From the IMG/VR virus record IMGVR_UViG_3300032668_000728, positions 1 to 42,635 of that record: a DNA stretch of 42,635 bases. One strand, written 5' to 3'. This document shows, piece by piece, positions 28,631-37,387 of the stretch. A program made the position numbers and the translations under genes. The first letter of the stretch is position 1, and every line of letters starts with the position of its first letter. This DNA is from a virus. The notes below the pieces were generated by a model, which saw only the letters and a list, made by a program, of their open reading frames with translations, had not been told where the DNA came from and did no database searches.

Positions 28631-29917
28631 TTAGTACCTGTATGTTTCTGGTTTGTAAGGACCATCAATACCAACACTGATATAATCAGCCTGCTCATCT
28701 GTTAAAGTAGTTAGTTTAGCACCAATCTTATCTAAATGCAACCTTGCTACCTTTTCATCTAGATGTTTTGGTAAAAGATATAACTGACCAATTTCATAAT
28801 TGGTATAGTTAGTGTACATTTCAACTTGTGCTAATACTTGATTAGTAAAGCTGTTTGACATAACATAACTAGGATGTCCTGTAGCACAGCCCAAGTTTAC
28901 TAGTCGACCTTTAGCTAAAATAATCAACTTGTGTCCACCTGGCATTGTAACGTGATCAACCTGTGGTTTGATTTCATCCCACTCACAGTCTTTAAGACTA
29001 GCAATGTCAATCTCGCTGTCAAAATGTCCAATGTTACAGATAATAGCATTGTTCTTCATACGTTCCATGTGTTCGTATGTAATAACATCAATATTACCTG
29101 TGGCTGTTACAAAGATATCTGCTTCACTGGCCGCTTCATCCATGGTAACCACACGATAGCCTTCCATAGCCGCTTGTAGGGCACAGATTGGATCAATCTC
29201 AGTTACCCAAACCTGTGCTGATAATGCACGAAGTGCGGCTGCTGATCCTTTGCCCACATCGCCAAAGCCCGCTACTACTGCGATCTTACCTGCAATCATC
29301 ACATCGGTAGCACGTTTGATACCATCTACTAATGACTCACGGCAACCATATAAGTTATCAAACTTACTTTTAGTTACGCTGTCGTTAACGTTGATAGCAC
29401 GTAGTTTAAAACTACCGTTGGCAATAGCTTCGTTGATCTTGTGAATACCTGTGGTTGTTTCTTCAGTAACACCATAGATACCATCCAGTAGTTCAGGATA
29501 GTTAGTGTGAATATACCAAGTTAGGTCATGGCCATCATCTAAGATCATGTTAGGTACCCAACCCTCTTTGCCACTAATAGTCTGCTCAATACACCACCAG
29601 TATTCGTCTTCTGTTTCACCTTTCCAAGCGTAGACAGGAATACCCTGTTCAGCTAAGGCTGCTGCCGCATGGTCTTGTGTGCTAAAGATGTTACAACTTG
29701 ACCAACGCACTTCTGCGCCTAAGGCCACTAGTGTTTGTACTAAGACTGCTGTCTGTATAGTCATATGTAATGACCCAACAATACGTGCGCCCTTTAGTGG
29801 TTGCTGATAGTACAGCTCATCTTTGATTGCCATTAGACCTGGCATTTCTGTTTCAGCAATAGCTATTTCTTTGTGGCCCCACGCGGCCAAACTAATATCT
29901 TTTACTTTATAATCCAT
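28631..29917 (-). CDS. ahcY: S-adenosylhomocysteine hydrolase
   Basis: This 428-residue enzyme splits S-adenosylhomocysteine to adenosine and homocysteine. Family marks are present: [28 protein letters not shown], the NAD-binding [16 protein letters not shown] and the C-terminal PYKPETYRY. The length is normal for the short bacterial type. It supports SAM-dependent methylation, and the window holds a sugar C-methyltransferase and a second methyltransferase that make its substrate. The start overlaps the stop of a small gene (TAATG). It looks intact and probably acquired from a bacterium; it fits the one-carbon theme. Confidence 0.97.
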   Translation of the reverse strand: MDYKVKDISLAAWGHKEIAIAETEMPGLMAIKDELYYQQPLKGARIVGSLHMTIQTAVLVQTLVALGAEVRWSSCNIFSTQDHAAAALAEQGIPVYAWKGETEDEYWWCIEQTISGKEGWVPNMILDDGHDLTWYIHTNYPELLDGIYGVTEETTTGIHKINEAIANGSFKLRAINVNDSVTKSKFDNLYGCRESLVDGIKRATDVMIAGKIAVVAGFGDVGKGSAAALRALSAQVWVTEIDPICALQAAMEGYRVVTMDEAASEADIFVTATGNIDVITYEHMERMKNNAIICNIGHFDSEIDIASLKDCEWDEIKPQVDHVTMPGGHKLIILAKGRLVNLGCATGHPSYVMSNSFTNQVLAQVEMYTNYTNYEIGQLYLLPKHLDEKVARLHLDKIGAKLTTLTDEQADYISVGIDGPYKPETYRY

Positions 29918-30126
29918 TATTCACCTGTCGTTGGTTGTTGTGGACGATTGCCACCTTTTTGTGCTGTTGCTGGGTCGCTGAACTTGCGATTTTTACTTGC
30001 TACAAACGTAGCCTGTGCATCAATCATTGCCCGTTTAAAAACATTACGTGCTATTGGGTCTAAAATGTTGCCAAGTTTGATCTTGTTCATTTTACCAAAT
30101 TTAAATGTTGAGTTAGTCTTTGCCAT
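29917..30126 (-). CDS. Small basic hypothetical protein
   Basis: This 69-residue protein ([24 protein letters not shown]...) is lysine/asparagine-rich with a central helix ([18 protein letters not shown]) and a disordered polar tail. It has a good AAGGAGAATCAACT site and is coupled to sahH. No family is recognised. Confidence 0.65.
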   Translation of the reverse strand: MAKTNSTFKFGKMNKIKLGNILDPIARNVFKRAMIDAQATFVASKNRKFSDPATAQKGGNRPQQPTTGE

Positions 30127-30142
30127 AGTTGATTCTCCTTGA

Positions 30143-30940
30143 TTAAGTTAGTAGATCTTTTGCGCCGTGCTCTTTTAGCCATTTACCTGTTTGTTTACGA
30201 AAATGGTCTTGAAACAGTTTACTTTGTGGGGTTGATTTAATTTTTTCTTTTAATTTTTCAATTTCTGATTTATAATTTTTTTCAAAATATTCATACGATC
30301 CAAAATCAGCACTACCGTTCCAAAGTTCCAATACCATTTGTTTAGTATTGTATTTTTCTTCCATAGAAGCCAGTTTTAAACACCCCAACTTAGTATTAAT
30401 TTCATTAAGATATTTTACGTGACGGGTGTCATCACCTAGCATTTTTTTAAATAATTTTTGTTTATCAGTGTTGGTAGTAAACTTATACCAACTGTTTATC
30501 GATGATGTAGCAACAATTTCTAATATGTACATGTGAGCTGGAATAAATTTAGCTTCATGGGTTAATTTAGTTATATACTCTATTTTTGGTTCTTCTCCAA
30601 ATGCTTTTTTATAAAAATAATAAGCTATTGATGTATGAGCACATTCTTCGTCCATCATCTCTGCTATGTATTTTTGAGATAGATCATCTGCAAATATTGG
30701 ATTTTTTTGTAAAAGAGCATATATCTGAAATACCATGTATTCAGCATTTACCCATTTGGTTATCAACCATTTATAATAGTCGATACTAATTTTTTTAAAT
30801 GTTACTTCTGTGACTCTTGTTTTTAATTCTGCGATTGCTGTAACATCGCCCAATTGAAAAGGATCTACGGGATCTATCTCTAGGTCTAGTTTAACTAGAT
30901 TTTTAATTGAATCAAAATAAGCTGGTGTGGAAACATTCAT
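30143..30940 (-). CDS. Diiron ferritin-like protein, possible oxygenase
   Basis: This 265-residue all-helical protein has the ligand pattern of a four-helix diiron site: E67 in WVNAEYMVF, E99-x-x-H102 in DEECAHTSI, E141 in YILEIVA and D171-x-x-H174 in GDDTRHVKYL. The E-x-x-H and D/E-x-R-H pairs are typical of ferritin-like oxygenases/oxidases (AurF, MiaE and related groups). The substrate is unknown. The promoter ends only 5 bases before the ATG, so the mRNA should be leaderless. Located between sahH and the possible nuclease gene. The ligand assignment is by spacing. Confidence 0.7.
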   Translation of the reverse strand: MNVSTPAYFDSIKNLVKLDLEIDPVDPFQLGDVTAIAELKTRVTEVTFKKISIDYYKWLITKWVNAEYMVFQIYALLQKNPIFADDLSQKYIAEMMDEECAHTSIAYYFYKKAFGEEPKIEYITKLTHEAKFIPAHMYILEIVATSSINSWYKFTTNTDKQKLFKKMLGDDTRHVKYLNEINTKLGCLKLASMEEKYNTKQMVLELWNGSADFGSYEYFEKNYKSEIEKLKEKIKSTPQSKLFQDHFRKQTGKWLKEHGAKDLLT

Positions 30941-30945
30941 AGTTA

Positions 30946-30974
30946 ATTATAACAGGAAGTTATCTAAAGGTCAA
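30946..30974 (-). promoter_or_regulatory. Early promoter of the diiron gene
   Basis: TTGACC (30969-30974), 17-base spacer, TATAAT (30946-30951), 5 bases from the ATG at 30940. Confidence 0.75.
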
Positions 30975-31922
30975 CTATTTAATAAGGACTTGCGGAGCCA
31001 ACTCACGACTTTGTTTTGCACCAGCTCTACATAAAGAACCTTGGTTAGCTTTGCCCATATACATAGCAAATTCTTCCCCTGTTCTAACGTATTGATAGGT
31101 TCTTACACCTAGTGCTAGCATGCCGTCCCATTGGCCATGTGCTTTGTACACATCAAATACCTGAGCTTGCCATACTTTTGCAAATTCAGGTGTGCCAAAT
31201 GATGCTATTATTGCAGGTATTGGTTTACCAAACCAAGCTCTACAGGCAGCAGAGATAAAGTTCTTAGATAATTCTGGAACTGGAAATGGTTTATTACCAT
31301 CTAATACAGAAAAACTACCTGCGCCAGGTACAGCTTTTGCAAGTATATCTAGCATTGGTTTCTGATGTATTGGTAAATCCCAAATTCTACCAGACTTACC
31401 TGCGGCACCTTTAGCACCTTTGACTTCTACTTTGACACTACCGCCTACTACAATGTCACCTGGTTTACCATAGGTAATATTTGGGCTTAACACAGACAGT
31501 GCGCCTTCACCAGGACCTGCGTCATTTTTACCAGCAAAATTAATATATAAGTTTGCAAATAATTTTGCCGCAAATGGATCAGTTATTAAATTACCAATTG
31601 ATTCAGGTTGAGGCATACTTTGTTTTGGTACTAGTGCATTTAAATTAACAAAATCTTCGCCGTTATTTAATTTAGTTAAAAATGCTTTAATTTCGTCAAC
31701 ATTTCCCAATTTTGGGATAACTGCATTTAAGTAGTCTTTGGCCTGCACTGCATCAGGGTCACCACGGTGTTGCAGATATTTTTCTAATCTAGTAGCAAGT
31801 GGACTACCTACAAGTAGTTTGTAGATATTAGCAAAAATAGGGTTTTGGTCATCAGTCTTAGACAGTGCTCTGATAACTTTACTTTTGACCTGTTGGTCTT
31901 CAAAGAGTTCGCGTATTTTCAT
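30975..31922 (-). CDS. Possible PD-(D/E)XK-like nuclease under late control
   Basis: This 315-residue protein starts MKIRELFED. Near residues 130-185 it contains DAGPGEGALSVL, KPGDIVVGG and VKVEVKGAKG. The D-(spacer)-ExK order (GDIVV...VEVK) suggests a PD-(D/E)XK nuclease core, but this is a weak signature. The C-terminal part (ACRAWFGKPIPAI, FAKVWQAQVF) is helical. The start codon lies in the 3' arm of a perfect hairpin whose loop holds the late promoter, so expression is probably strictly late. It ends with TAG. It might be a packaging or DNA-processing enzyme. Confidence 0.55.
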   Translation of the reverse strand: MKIRELFEDQQVKSKVIRALSKTDDQNPIFANIYKLLVGSPLATRLEKYLQHRGDPDAVQAKDYLNAVIPKLGNVDEIKAFLTKLNNGEDFVNLNALVPKQSMPQPESIGNLITDPFAAKLFANLYINFAGKNDAGPGEGALSVLSPNITYGKPGDIVVGGSVKVEVKGAKGAAGKSGRIWDLPIHQKPMLDILAKAVPGAGSFSVLDGNKPFPVPELSKNFISAACRAWFGKPIPAIIASFGTPEFAKVWQAQVFDVYKAHGQWDGMLALGVRTYQYVRTGEEFAMYMGKANQGSLCRAGAKQSRELAPQVLIK

Positions 31923-31952
31923 GATATAGTATTTATCTATGTTCTATATCAT
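31921..31952 (-). promoter_or_regulatory. Late promoter inside a start-codon-hiding hairpin
   Basis: ATGATATAG (31944-31952) pairs perfectly with CTATATCAT (31921-31929); the 14-base loop holds ATAAATA (31930-31936). The 3' arm includes the first two bases of the ATG of the 30975-31922 gene. Confidence 0.75.
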
Positions 31953-32673
31953 CTTCGCCGCAATAATCTCCGTACTGTATTTCTACTATCTTACAAGGTT
32001 GAGTGAATGGATTGTATAGCCTATGCCATTGTTCTGGTTCAACATGATAGTGATCATGATGCTGTAGGGTAAACGTACGATCATCTAGTTCTACGTGGCA
32101 CATACCGTAACTAACGTGCCAATGCTCAGCACGATTATAGTGTCGTTGCATGGTCAGGGTCTGTCCAGGTTCTATGGTAAGTTCTTTTACTTTGGTACCG
32201 GGTACTTCATGTAGCACACGATAGTAACCCCAAGGACGTTCTGTTTTAGGTGCTTTATAATCTTCTAAAATCCAACTGCTTGAATTCTTTTTAGTTTTAC
32301 CGCCTACCCCAAATACAAAGTCTACACCAGTAACTGACATTTCAGGAATATTTTTAGCAGTACGATCACCGCCGTTGGCAAAGATGATCTTGCTGTTAGG
32401 ATATGTTTGTTTGGTTTCTTCAATGATATCACAGGCAGTGTCGTCTGTATCATCAAAGGCAATAGCATAATCCACAAACTTTAAGTTACTGACCACAGAC
32501 TGACGTTCTTTAAACGGCATAAATGCGCGGCCTTTTTTACGTTCAAGCCAGCTGTCACTGTTGATACCAACGATAAGAATATTGCCCAAGGCCTTGGCAG
32601 CTTTAAGATATTCTATGTGTCCTGAGTGTAGGGGATCAAATCCACCTGTGCATATTACTACACTGTTAATCAT
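31933..32673 (-). CDS. Cytidylyltransferase-cupin fusion
   Basis: This 246-residue protein has GGFDPLHSGH (about 10-19) and GINSDSWLERKKGR, the signature of the RfaE/glycerol-3-phosphate cytidylyltransferase group. From about residue 145 a cupin domain follows with ERPWGYYRVL and RHYNRAEHWHV. The fold pair joins a nucleotidyltransferase with a mannose-6-phosphate-isomerase-type cupin in one chain. It probably supplies an activated sugar for surface glycan. It overlaps the methyltransferase gene; its stop lies in the loop of the following late promoter hairpin. Confidence 0.88.
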   Translation of the reverse strand: MINSVVICTGGFDPLHSGHIEYLKAAKALGNILIVGINSDSWLERKKGRAFMPFKERQSVVSNLKFVDYAIAFDDTDDTACDIIEETKQTYPNSKIIFANGGDRTAKNIPEMSVTGVDFVFGVGGKTKKNSSSWILEDYKAPKTERPWGYYRVLHEVPGTKVKELTIEPGQTLTMQRHYNRAEHWHVSYGMCHVELDDRTFTLQHHDHYHVEPEQWHRLYNPFTQPCKIVEIQYGDYCGEDDIEHR

Positions 32674-33571
32674 TTTTATAACTTTTCCTAGTTGGAGCCA
32701 TTGGTTTAAGTACCTTTGTTTTTTTAGTCTTAGGTTTAGCTTGTTCTACGGTAGTTTCAGTAGATCTAGTAGTTTCGTTAAATACGCCAGTGACTGTTGG
32801 GGGTTCTGTAGGAGTCCACTCCATTTTTTGACTTACATAGTCAATAAAATATAATTCTTTATCTAACCATGGCATACAAATTTCTTCTTGTTTAACATAC
32901 CCATTGCTGTTTATTGAACTTTCAACAGTTGGATGCAATAGTTTTTTATCTACTAGATCAAACCAACTAGTAGTTGCTGGATCCATTGGAGCAACCGTTG
33001 ATTTGTACACTGCTATGTTAATCCATGGATCTTGATGGCGTTTAAGTAGGTAAGCATCGCGGCAGTCAAACCCGTCGACGGCCAGCATATAGATTAAACT
33101 AACAGGATTATAATGGTAATAACAGCCATTGTAACTTCTGCTGTAGTATCTATCATATTCTATACCTGTGTGTGTCGGCACAGTTAACAGTAACATGCCA
33201 TTAACCGTCATAGCATCATTCCAGCGGCGCAATGTCTCTAGAGGATTTGTACTGTATTGCAGGCTGTCGTGTGCCCACATTAAATCAATACTAACAGGAA
33301 ATACATATTCTTCAGTGAAGTCTTGTTGTATTTTATTGATGTTTGGAAGATCAGGAACCTGGGCTAGTTTACCAGGATCGCGATCGACTGCAAAACAATT
33401 AAAATTGTAAGGCTCAGGAGGGTCGTCATAGTTTTCTAAGGTAGCCCACCAGGCGATATCTTCACCTGTGCCACAGCCCATGTCAGCAACATTCTTAAGA
33501 CTTTCTAAAAATGTATCATACTGACGTATGGTTTCTAGTATAGATAAACTGTGTCTATCCAATTGACGCAT
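32666..33571 (-). CDS. SAM-dependent methyltransferase
   Basis: This 301-residue protein has VADMGCGTGEDIAWWA (motif I) and LMWAHDSLQY with MLLLTVPTHTG, the class I methyltransferase core. The last 60 residues are a Thr/Lys-rich disordered tail. The substrate is unknown; it lies between the cytidylyltransferase-cupin gene and uvsY. Its 3' end overlaps the sugar gene. It would yield S-adenosylhomocysteine, which the phage SahH could remove. Confidence 0.85.
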   Translation of the reverse strand: MRQLDRHSLSILETIRQYDTFLESLKNVADMGCGTGEDIAWWATLENYDDPPEPYNFNCFAVDRDPGKLAQVPDLPNINKIQQDFTEEYVFPVSIDLMWAHDSLQYSTNPLETLRRWNDAMTVNGMLLLTVPTHTGIEYDRYYSRSYNGCYYHYNPVSLIYMLAVDGFDCRDAYLLKRHQDPWINIAVYKSTVAPMDPATTSWFDLVDKKLLHPTVESSINSNGYVKQEEICMPWLDKELYFIDYVSQKMEWTPTEPPTVTGVFNETTRSTETTVEQAKPKTKKTKVLKPMAPTRKSYKND

Positions 33572-34010
33572 CCTCCATGCCTGCTGTGCGCAAGCGGGTT
33601 ACGTGGCCTAACATGAAGTTTTTACTTTCTAGGCCTTTCATAATACCTAACCACTTGTTACGTAACAATGCCACTTCATTGATAATAGTTTCAAAGTCAA
33701 TAACTTCATCTTCACCATCTACGTATTTTTCTGCGTCACGAGCAGTTAAAGCACGTGCATAGCCTTCAAGGTATTTCTTAAAGTGAGTGGTGCGTATCTT
33801 ACGTAGCTGTATATTGAGGTAGTTAAGCACCGCTTCAATCTCTTGTAGTTGATTAAAGCGATGTTCTGTTACTCCAGGTAAGCCAGCCAGATTCTTTTCT
33901 ATGTTGCCATAGACTGCGACTTCGCGCCTAGCCTGTTCTAACTCTACTTCATAATGTTGTATAAAGTCAGGTATTGCGCCCAAACTGGCTACTACTTTAC
34001 TGTACCACAT
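33555..34010 (-). CDS. uvsY: UvsY-like recombination mediator
   Basis: This 151-residue helical protein ends with IMKGLESKNFMLGHVTRLRTAGMED, close to the C-terminal pattern of T4 UvsY, and has ALTARDAEKYVDGEDEV in the middle. UvsY loads the UvsX recombinase onto gp32-coated DNA. The gene is near uvsX and gp32 as in T4-like phages. It ends with TAG and overlaps the methyltransferase gene by 17 bases. Confidence 0.78.
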   Translation of the reverse strand: MWYSKVVASLGAIPDFIQHYEVELEQARREVAVYGNIEKNLAGLPGVTEHRFNQLQEIEAVLNYLNIQLRKIRTTHFKKYLEGYARALTARDAEKYVDGEDEVIDFETIINEVALLRNKWLGIMKGLESKNFMLGHVTRLRTAGMEDASIG

Positions 34011-34587
34011 TTTTATCTTTATAAGTGCAAAACTGTATTGCTTGTTTTGACTTAAATCCTTTACTAAAAAAATTATCAGTATCGTGTAGTTGCAAACAAG
34101 GCCAACAAATCACACTACCAAATTTCCAATTATGTATCTTATATACTGCTAATTGATCTTGTATATTTCTATACTCTGTCCCATACTCTGTAACAAATTT
34201 ATCATATATTATAGTGTTGGCATTTTCAACTAACTTATCGTCATTGTCGACACTGACCGGAATTAGCATTGTCATATATGGTGCTTGCGGATCTTCATAC
34301 TCATTCTTAAAGTCAGGGTCTGAATGTATTCCGTATGAAGTTCCTATTTCTAAAAAACTGCAAGACCCTAAAATTAAGTCTTCATCACCAACTAATTTTT
34401 TAAACTTTAAAAATAATAAATCGTGTAATACATCAAATTGATCACTGCCTTTTATTATTTTTTGAGCATAATTTCTTGGTTGTGTGTGTATTTTGCGTAC
34501 TGTTTTAAGAATAGACAATGCCTGGTCTATTTCTGATTTAGAAAAGACGTCTAAAAACTGGTTAGTTTCTACTAACTTAGTAGTCAT
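33997..34587 (-). CDS. 2OG-Fe(II) oxygenase-like protein
   Basis: With ATG 34585-34587 (GAGGACG just upstream) the product is 196 residues; the longer frame opens with a repeat from the overlapping acidic tail and is rejected. It has YGIHSDPDF (H88, D90) and a distal QLHDTDNFF (H168) followed by KSKQAIQF (a basic residue in place of arginine). This suggests an oxygenase of the prolyl-hydroxylase type. It lies among recombination genes. The assignment is modest. Confidence 0.55.
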   Translation of the reverse strand: MTTKLVETNQFLDVFSKSEIDQALSILKTVRKIHTQPRNYAQKIIKGSDQFDVLHDLLFLKFKKLVGDEDLILGSCSFLEIGTSYGIHSDPDFKNEYEDPQAPYMTMLIPVSVDNDDKLVENANTIIYDKFVTEYGTEYRNIQDQLAVYKIHNWKFGSVICWPCLQLHDTDNFFSKGFKSKQAIQFCTYKDKNVVQ

Positions 34588-34822
34588 CGTCCTCATCTTC
34601 ATCGTAGTCTGGTTCATCGTCCTCATCTTCACCTAGATATTCTTGTAGGCTGCGTTTGAGATAGCTGTCAGTCGCACCAAATGCTTTTAAATCGCGCTCT
34701 ACGATGTTGTGATCTGCGACAACAGCCAATACGTGATCAGCTGCTGCTTGTCGATCTTTGGGAGCGATATATTCTTTGGTAGTTAACCAAATCTCACTTA
34801 ATACATCTAGTTCTACACTCAT
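34577..34822 (-). CDS. Small acidic-tailed protein
   Basis: This 81-residue protein starts MSVELDVLSEIWLTTKEYIAPKDRQAAADHV and ends in an acidic tail (EDEDDEPDYDEDEDDDY). The N-terminal half is helical. The acidic codons at the 3' end overlap the start and ribosome-binding site of the next gene. It is conserved-looking and stands between uvsX and uvsY; a role as a recombination or transcription accessory is inferred from location. Confidence 0.7.
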   Translation of the reverse strand: MSVELDVLSEIWLTTKEYIAPKDRQAAADHVLAVVADHNIVERDLKAFGATDSYLKRSLQEYLGEDEDDEPDYDEDEDDDY

Positions 34823-34831
34823 AATAAATCC

Positions 34832-35086
34832 TTATAGATCTGCCACTAGAACCATTTTGGATTTTGGATATTCAGCTAATGGTTCTGGCAATATATAAAA
34901 TTCATAGTTAGATGGATATACAATAACAGCATTGTCTGGAAACTTTTCAGTCATTTGTTCGTGAATATCATTCATATATTCACCGGCTGCTTCTTTAGTC
35001 ATCTCACTAGTGTCAACTTTGATTAGAACCTTGTCACCTTTATTAAGTGTAGGAAAAATCGTTGGGGTTACTTCTGTAATATTCAT
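34832..35086 (-). CDS. Small hypothetical protein next to uvsX
   Basis: This 84-residue protein starts MNITEVTPTIFPTLNKGDKVLIKVD and ends YILPEPLAEYPKSKMVLVADL. It is a compact alpha/beta sequence with no catalytic motif. Its ATG overlaps the uvsX stop (ATGA), so it is coupled to the recombinase. No family is recognised. Confidence 0.65.
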   Translation of the reverse strand: MNITEVTPTIFPTLNKGDKVLIKVDTSEMTKEAAGEYMNDIHEQMTEKFPDNAVIVYPSNYEFYILPEPLAEYPKSKMVLVADL

Positions 35087-36198
35087 TCTTCGTCTCCTTG
35101 TAATACTGGTTCGTTGACTGATGCAATCTCAAGATCACTATCATCAACGTCAGTAGTTTCAGTACTTAGCAATAGATTAGCATTACCTGAAATTTCTGCC
35201 ATAACTCGGTCCAGGCATCCATCTTCGTTCTTTTCCCATGCTTTACGGAATTTCTTAATGATAGAACCATCAGCAAACTTATAAACCAGACTATTACCTT
35301 CTTTAGTTAATAGACCCTTGCCTTCTAACATATCTACCATACCACTGTAAGGACTCATACCAGTTTCATACGGAATCTCTACTTGTACACTTTCAAAAGG
35401 TTTAGCATAACGTGTTTTCATAATCTTACAAGCAGCACGAATACCGTGTACTTCGCTGGTCTTATTACCATCAGCGTCTGTTTTAAGTTTAAGTTTACGC
35501 ATAGCTACAACAATACTTGAAGCATAGATAAAGCCTTGACCACCTGAAATCTTATCATCTGGGTCAAACATATCCTGACTTGCGTATGTGTGATTAGTTG
35601 CTACTAGGCCTAGGTTTAATGTACCAAACATGTTTACACAGTTGCGAACAAGTGCTGTAAGTGCTTTAGGTTTACGACCCATATCACCTTTCATTTCACC
35701 TGCTTCAAACTGATTAACGTCTGTTGGAGTTAACATCATACCTAGCGAATCAAGTACAAACAGGACCTTAGGACGATCTGCTTCGTCAAGTGTGCGATAC
35801 TCTTTAACAAAGTCGCTAATAACCTTGGCTACATCGTCAATCATAGCCATGTTCAGTTTTAGCAATTTTTCCTCTGAAGTGTCTACTCCTAACGCATGTA
35901 ACCAAGCCTCATCAAGTGCGTTTTCTGTATCAATTAAGATTACATAAATGCCTTGCTCTTGTGCGTGACGGATAATGTTACCTGAACAGATAAATGATTT
36001 ACCTGCGCCAGATTCACCAGCAAACACAGTTACCTTACCTAAGGGAATACCTTTGTTAAAGTCACCGCTTAATAGATAATTTAATGTGTAGTTGCCTGTT
36101 GAGATCCAATCCGTTGGATCATTAAAGCCAATGCCCATACCTGGGATAGCTTTGGTAATACTCTTTCTGAATTTACTAATGTCGTATGGTTTTGCCAT
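35083..36198 (-). CDS. uvsX: UvsX RecA-like recombinase
   Basis: This 371-residue strand-exchange protein has Walker A GESGAGKS (61-68), VLFVLDSLGMML (Walker B), DDKISGGQGF and ATNHTYAS, the T4 UvsX/RecA core. It forms filaments on ssDNA with help from UvsY and gp32, all encoded within 4 kb. The acidic C-terminal tail is short. AAAGGATAACTCAAC is the ribosome-binding site. A hairpin separates it from gp32, which is upstream in the same direction. Confidence 0.95.
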   Translation of the reverse strand: MAKPYDISKFRKSITKAIPGMGIGFNDPTDWISTGNYTLNYLLSGDFNKGIPLGKVTVFAGESGAGKSFICSGNIIRHAQEQGIYVILIDTENALDEAWLHALGVDTSEEKLLKLNMAMIDDVAKVISDFVKEYRTLDEADRPKVLFVLDSLGMMLTPTDVNQFEAGEMKGDMGRKPKALTALVRNCVNMFGTLNLGLVATNHTYASQDMFDPDDKISGGQGFIYASSIVVAMRKLKLKTDADGNKTSEVHGIRAACKIMKTRYAKPFESVQVEIPYETGMSPYSGMVDMLEGKGLLTKEGNSLVYKFADGSIIKKFRKAWEKNEDGCLDRVMAEISGNANLLLSTETTDVDDSDLEIASVNEPVLQGDEE

Positions 36199-36223
36199 GT
36201 TGAGTTATCCTTTAATTGAAATA

Positions 36224-36241
36224 GGGGGCATCGCTGCCCCC
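36224..36241 (-). terminator. GC-rich hairpin between gp32 and uvsX
   Basis: GGGGGC-ATCGCT-GCCCCC, a perfect 6-bp GC stem. There is no U-tract after it, so it is more likely a partial terminator or RNA-stability element that keeps gp32 levels above UvsX. Confidence 0.5.
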
Positions 36242-36251
36242 ATGCGCTATC

Positions 36252-37268
36252 TTAGTTTGTCTTTTGACGATTGCGAATCATTGCAAGGATGTCTTCAGCA
36301 CGTTGAGCGCCACCTGCTGGAGGTGTTGCTACTGGTGCTGTAGGAGCCGCTGGTGCAGCTTCTGCAACTGGTGCTGGAGTTGATACTGGTGTATCTAATG
36401 CGCCGTCATCTTCATGAACTGCAGGTTCAGCTGGTGCTGAAGTAACTGCTGGAGCACTGTTAGCAGTGTCAATTTGAACACCTCTTGGTTTGTAGTAGTT
36501 ACCCCAACGATCTGCGTCATATGCTTGACCATCTACTGATGCTTCAAACATTTCTTTCATAACTTTAAGTTCTACATCACTTGGTTTCTTAGGTAAGAAA
36601 TCTTTCAAGTTGTATAAGCCATGAGTTTCAATAGCTGCCGCTTCATCTGCTGTTAATGCAGATTCTTTGCGTGACCATTTTGAAGTTGAGTAGTCAGCAT
36701 AACCACCTTTTGATGTTTTAGTTACTGTAAAGTCTAAACCACCTTGGTAGTCTGTTGGTAGGTTTTCTAGTTCTGGATCTAACAATGCAGCTTTCACTAG
36801 ATTGAAAATCTGTGGGCTGATGATAAACCTACGAATTGGGTTTTCTGGTGTTTTGTCATCGCTTAGAGGATTCTCACGCACAAAACCTTGGAACAAGTAA
36901 CTGCGTTTTTTCCAGTACTTACGACCCATTTCTTCTAGACTTTGGTCTTTGAACCAAGTACGTACTTCTGCTAAGATTGGACATGCTTCGCCCCACATCT
37001 CAACGCATGGTACTTGAACAGTAACTGGTTTACTATCTGGTTGGCCTTTAACGCCAGCAAATGGTAAATTGATCATTGCTCGTTCTACCCAGAAGAATGT
37101 GTTTTTTGTGTCTGCGTCTGGAAGGAAACGGATACGAGCATTTTGCCCTTCTGCAATGTTCCAGTGTGCGTAGATGGCGTTGTCGCCGCCTTGTTGTGAG
37201 TTGTTACCTGAACTGCGTGACTCTTGCGCTTGTAGTTTTGCGCGAATTTCTGCTAATGATGTTGCCAT
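36252..37268 (-). CDS. 32: Single-stranded DNA-binding protein gp32
   Basis: This 338-residue protein has HWNIAEGQNARIRFLPDAD, NTFFWVERAMINLPF, VPCVEMWGEACPILAEVRTW and GRKYWKKRSYLFQGFV, the conserved core of marine T4-like gp32. A Pro/Ala-rich acidic linker precedes the C-terminus. It covers replication and recombination intermediates and binds UvsX and UvsY. The leader carries a late-type box at 37345-37351 and a strong AAAGGAAAAAC ribosome-binding site. A terminator follows the upstream 788-residue gene. Confidence 0.95.
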   Translation of the reverse strand: MATSLAEIRAKLQAQESRSSGNNSQQGGDNAIYAHWNIAEGQNARIRFLPDADTKNTFFWVERAMINLPFAGVKGQPDSKPVTVQVPCVEMWGEACPILAEVRTWFKDQSLEEMGRKYWKKRSYLFQGFVRENPLSDDKTPENPIRRFIISPQIFNLVKAALLDPELENLPTDYQGGLDFTVTKTSKGGYADYSTSKWSRKESALTADEAAAIETHGLYNLKDFLPKKPSDVELKVMKEMFEASVDGQAYDADRWGNYYKPRGVQIDTANSAPAVTSAPAEPAVHEDDGALDTPVSTPAPVAEAAPAAPTAPVATPPAGGAQRAEDILAMIRNRQKTN

Positions 37269-37344
37269 AATGTTTTTCCTTTAATTTAAGTTGGTCTTTA
37301 ATATGCCTAAACGTATAGTGCATTTATACATAATACGCTAATAT

Positions 37345-37351
37345 TATTTAT
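37345..37351 (-). promoter_or_regulatory. Late promoter box of gp32
   Basis: ATAAATA on the minus strand, 76 bases before the gp32 start. A second TATAAAT lies closer, at about 37324-37331. Confidence 0.5.
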
Positions 37352-37387
37352 CTCACAAGACTAATTATAAGATATTTTAACCAAAAC

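Noticed and set aside
34588-34632. Extended start of the 33997 oxygenase-like gene (repeat MKMRT)
   Set aside because: The extension is an out-of-frame reading of the acidic tail of the upstream gene, and the ATG at 34587 has the better ribosome-binding site.
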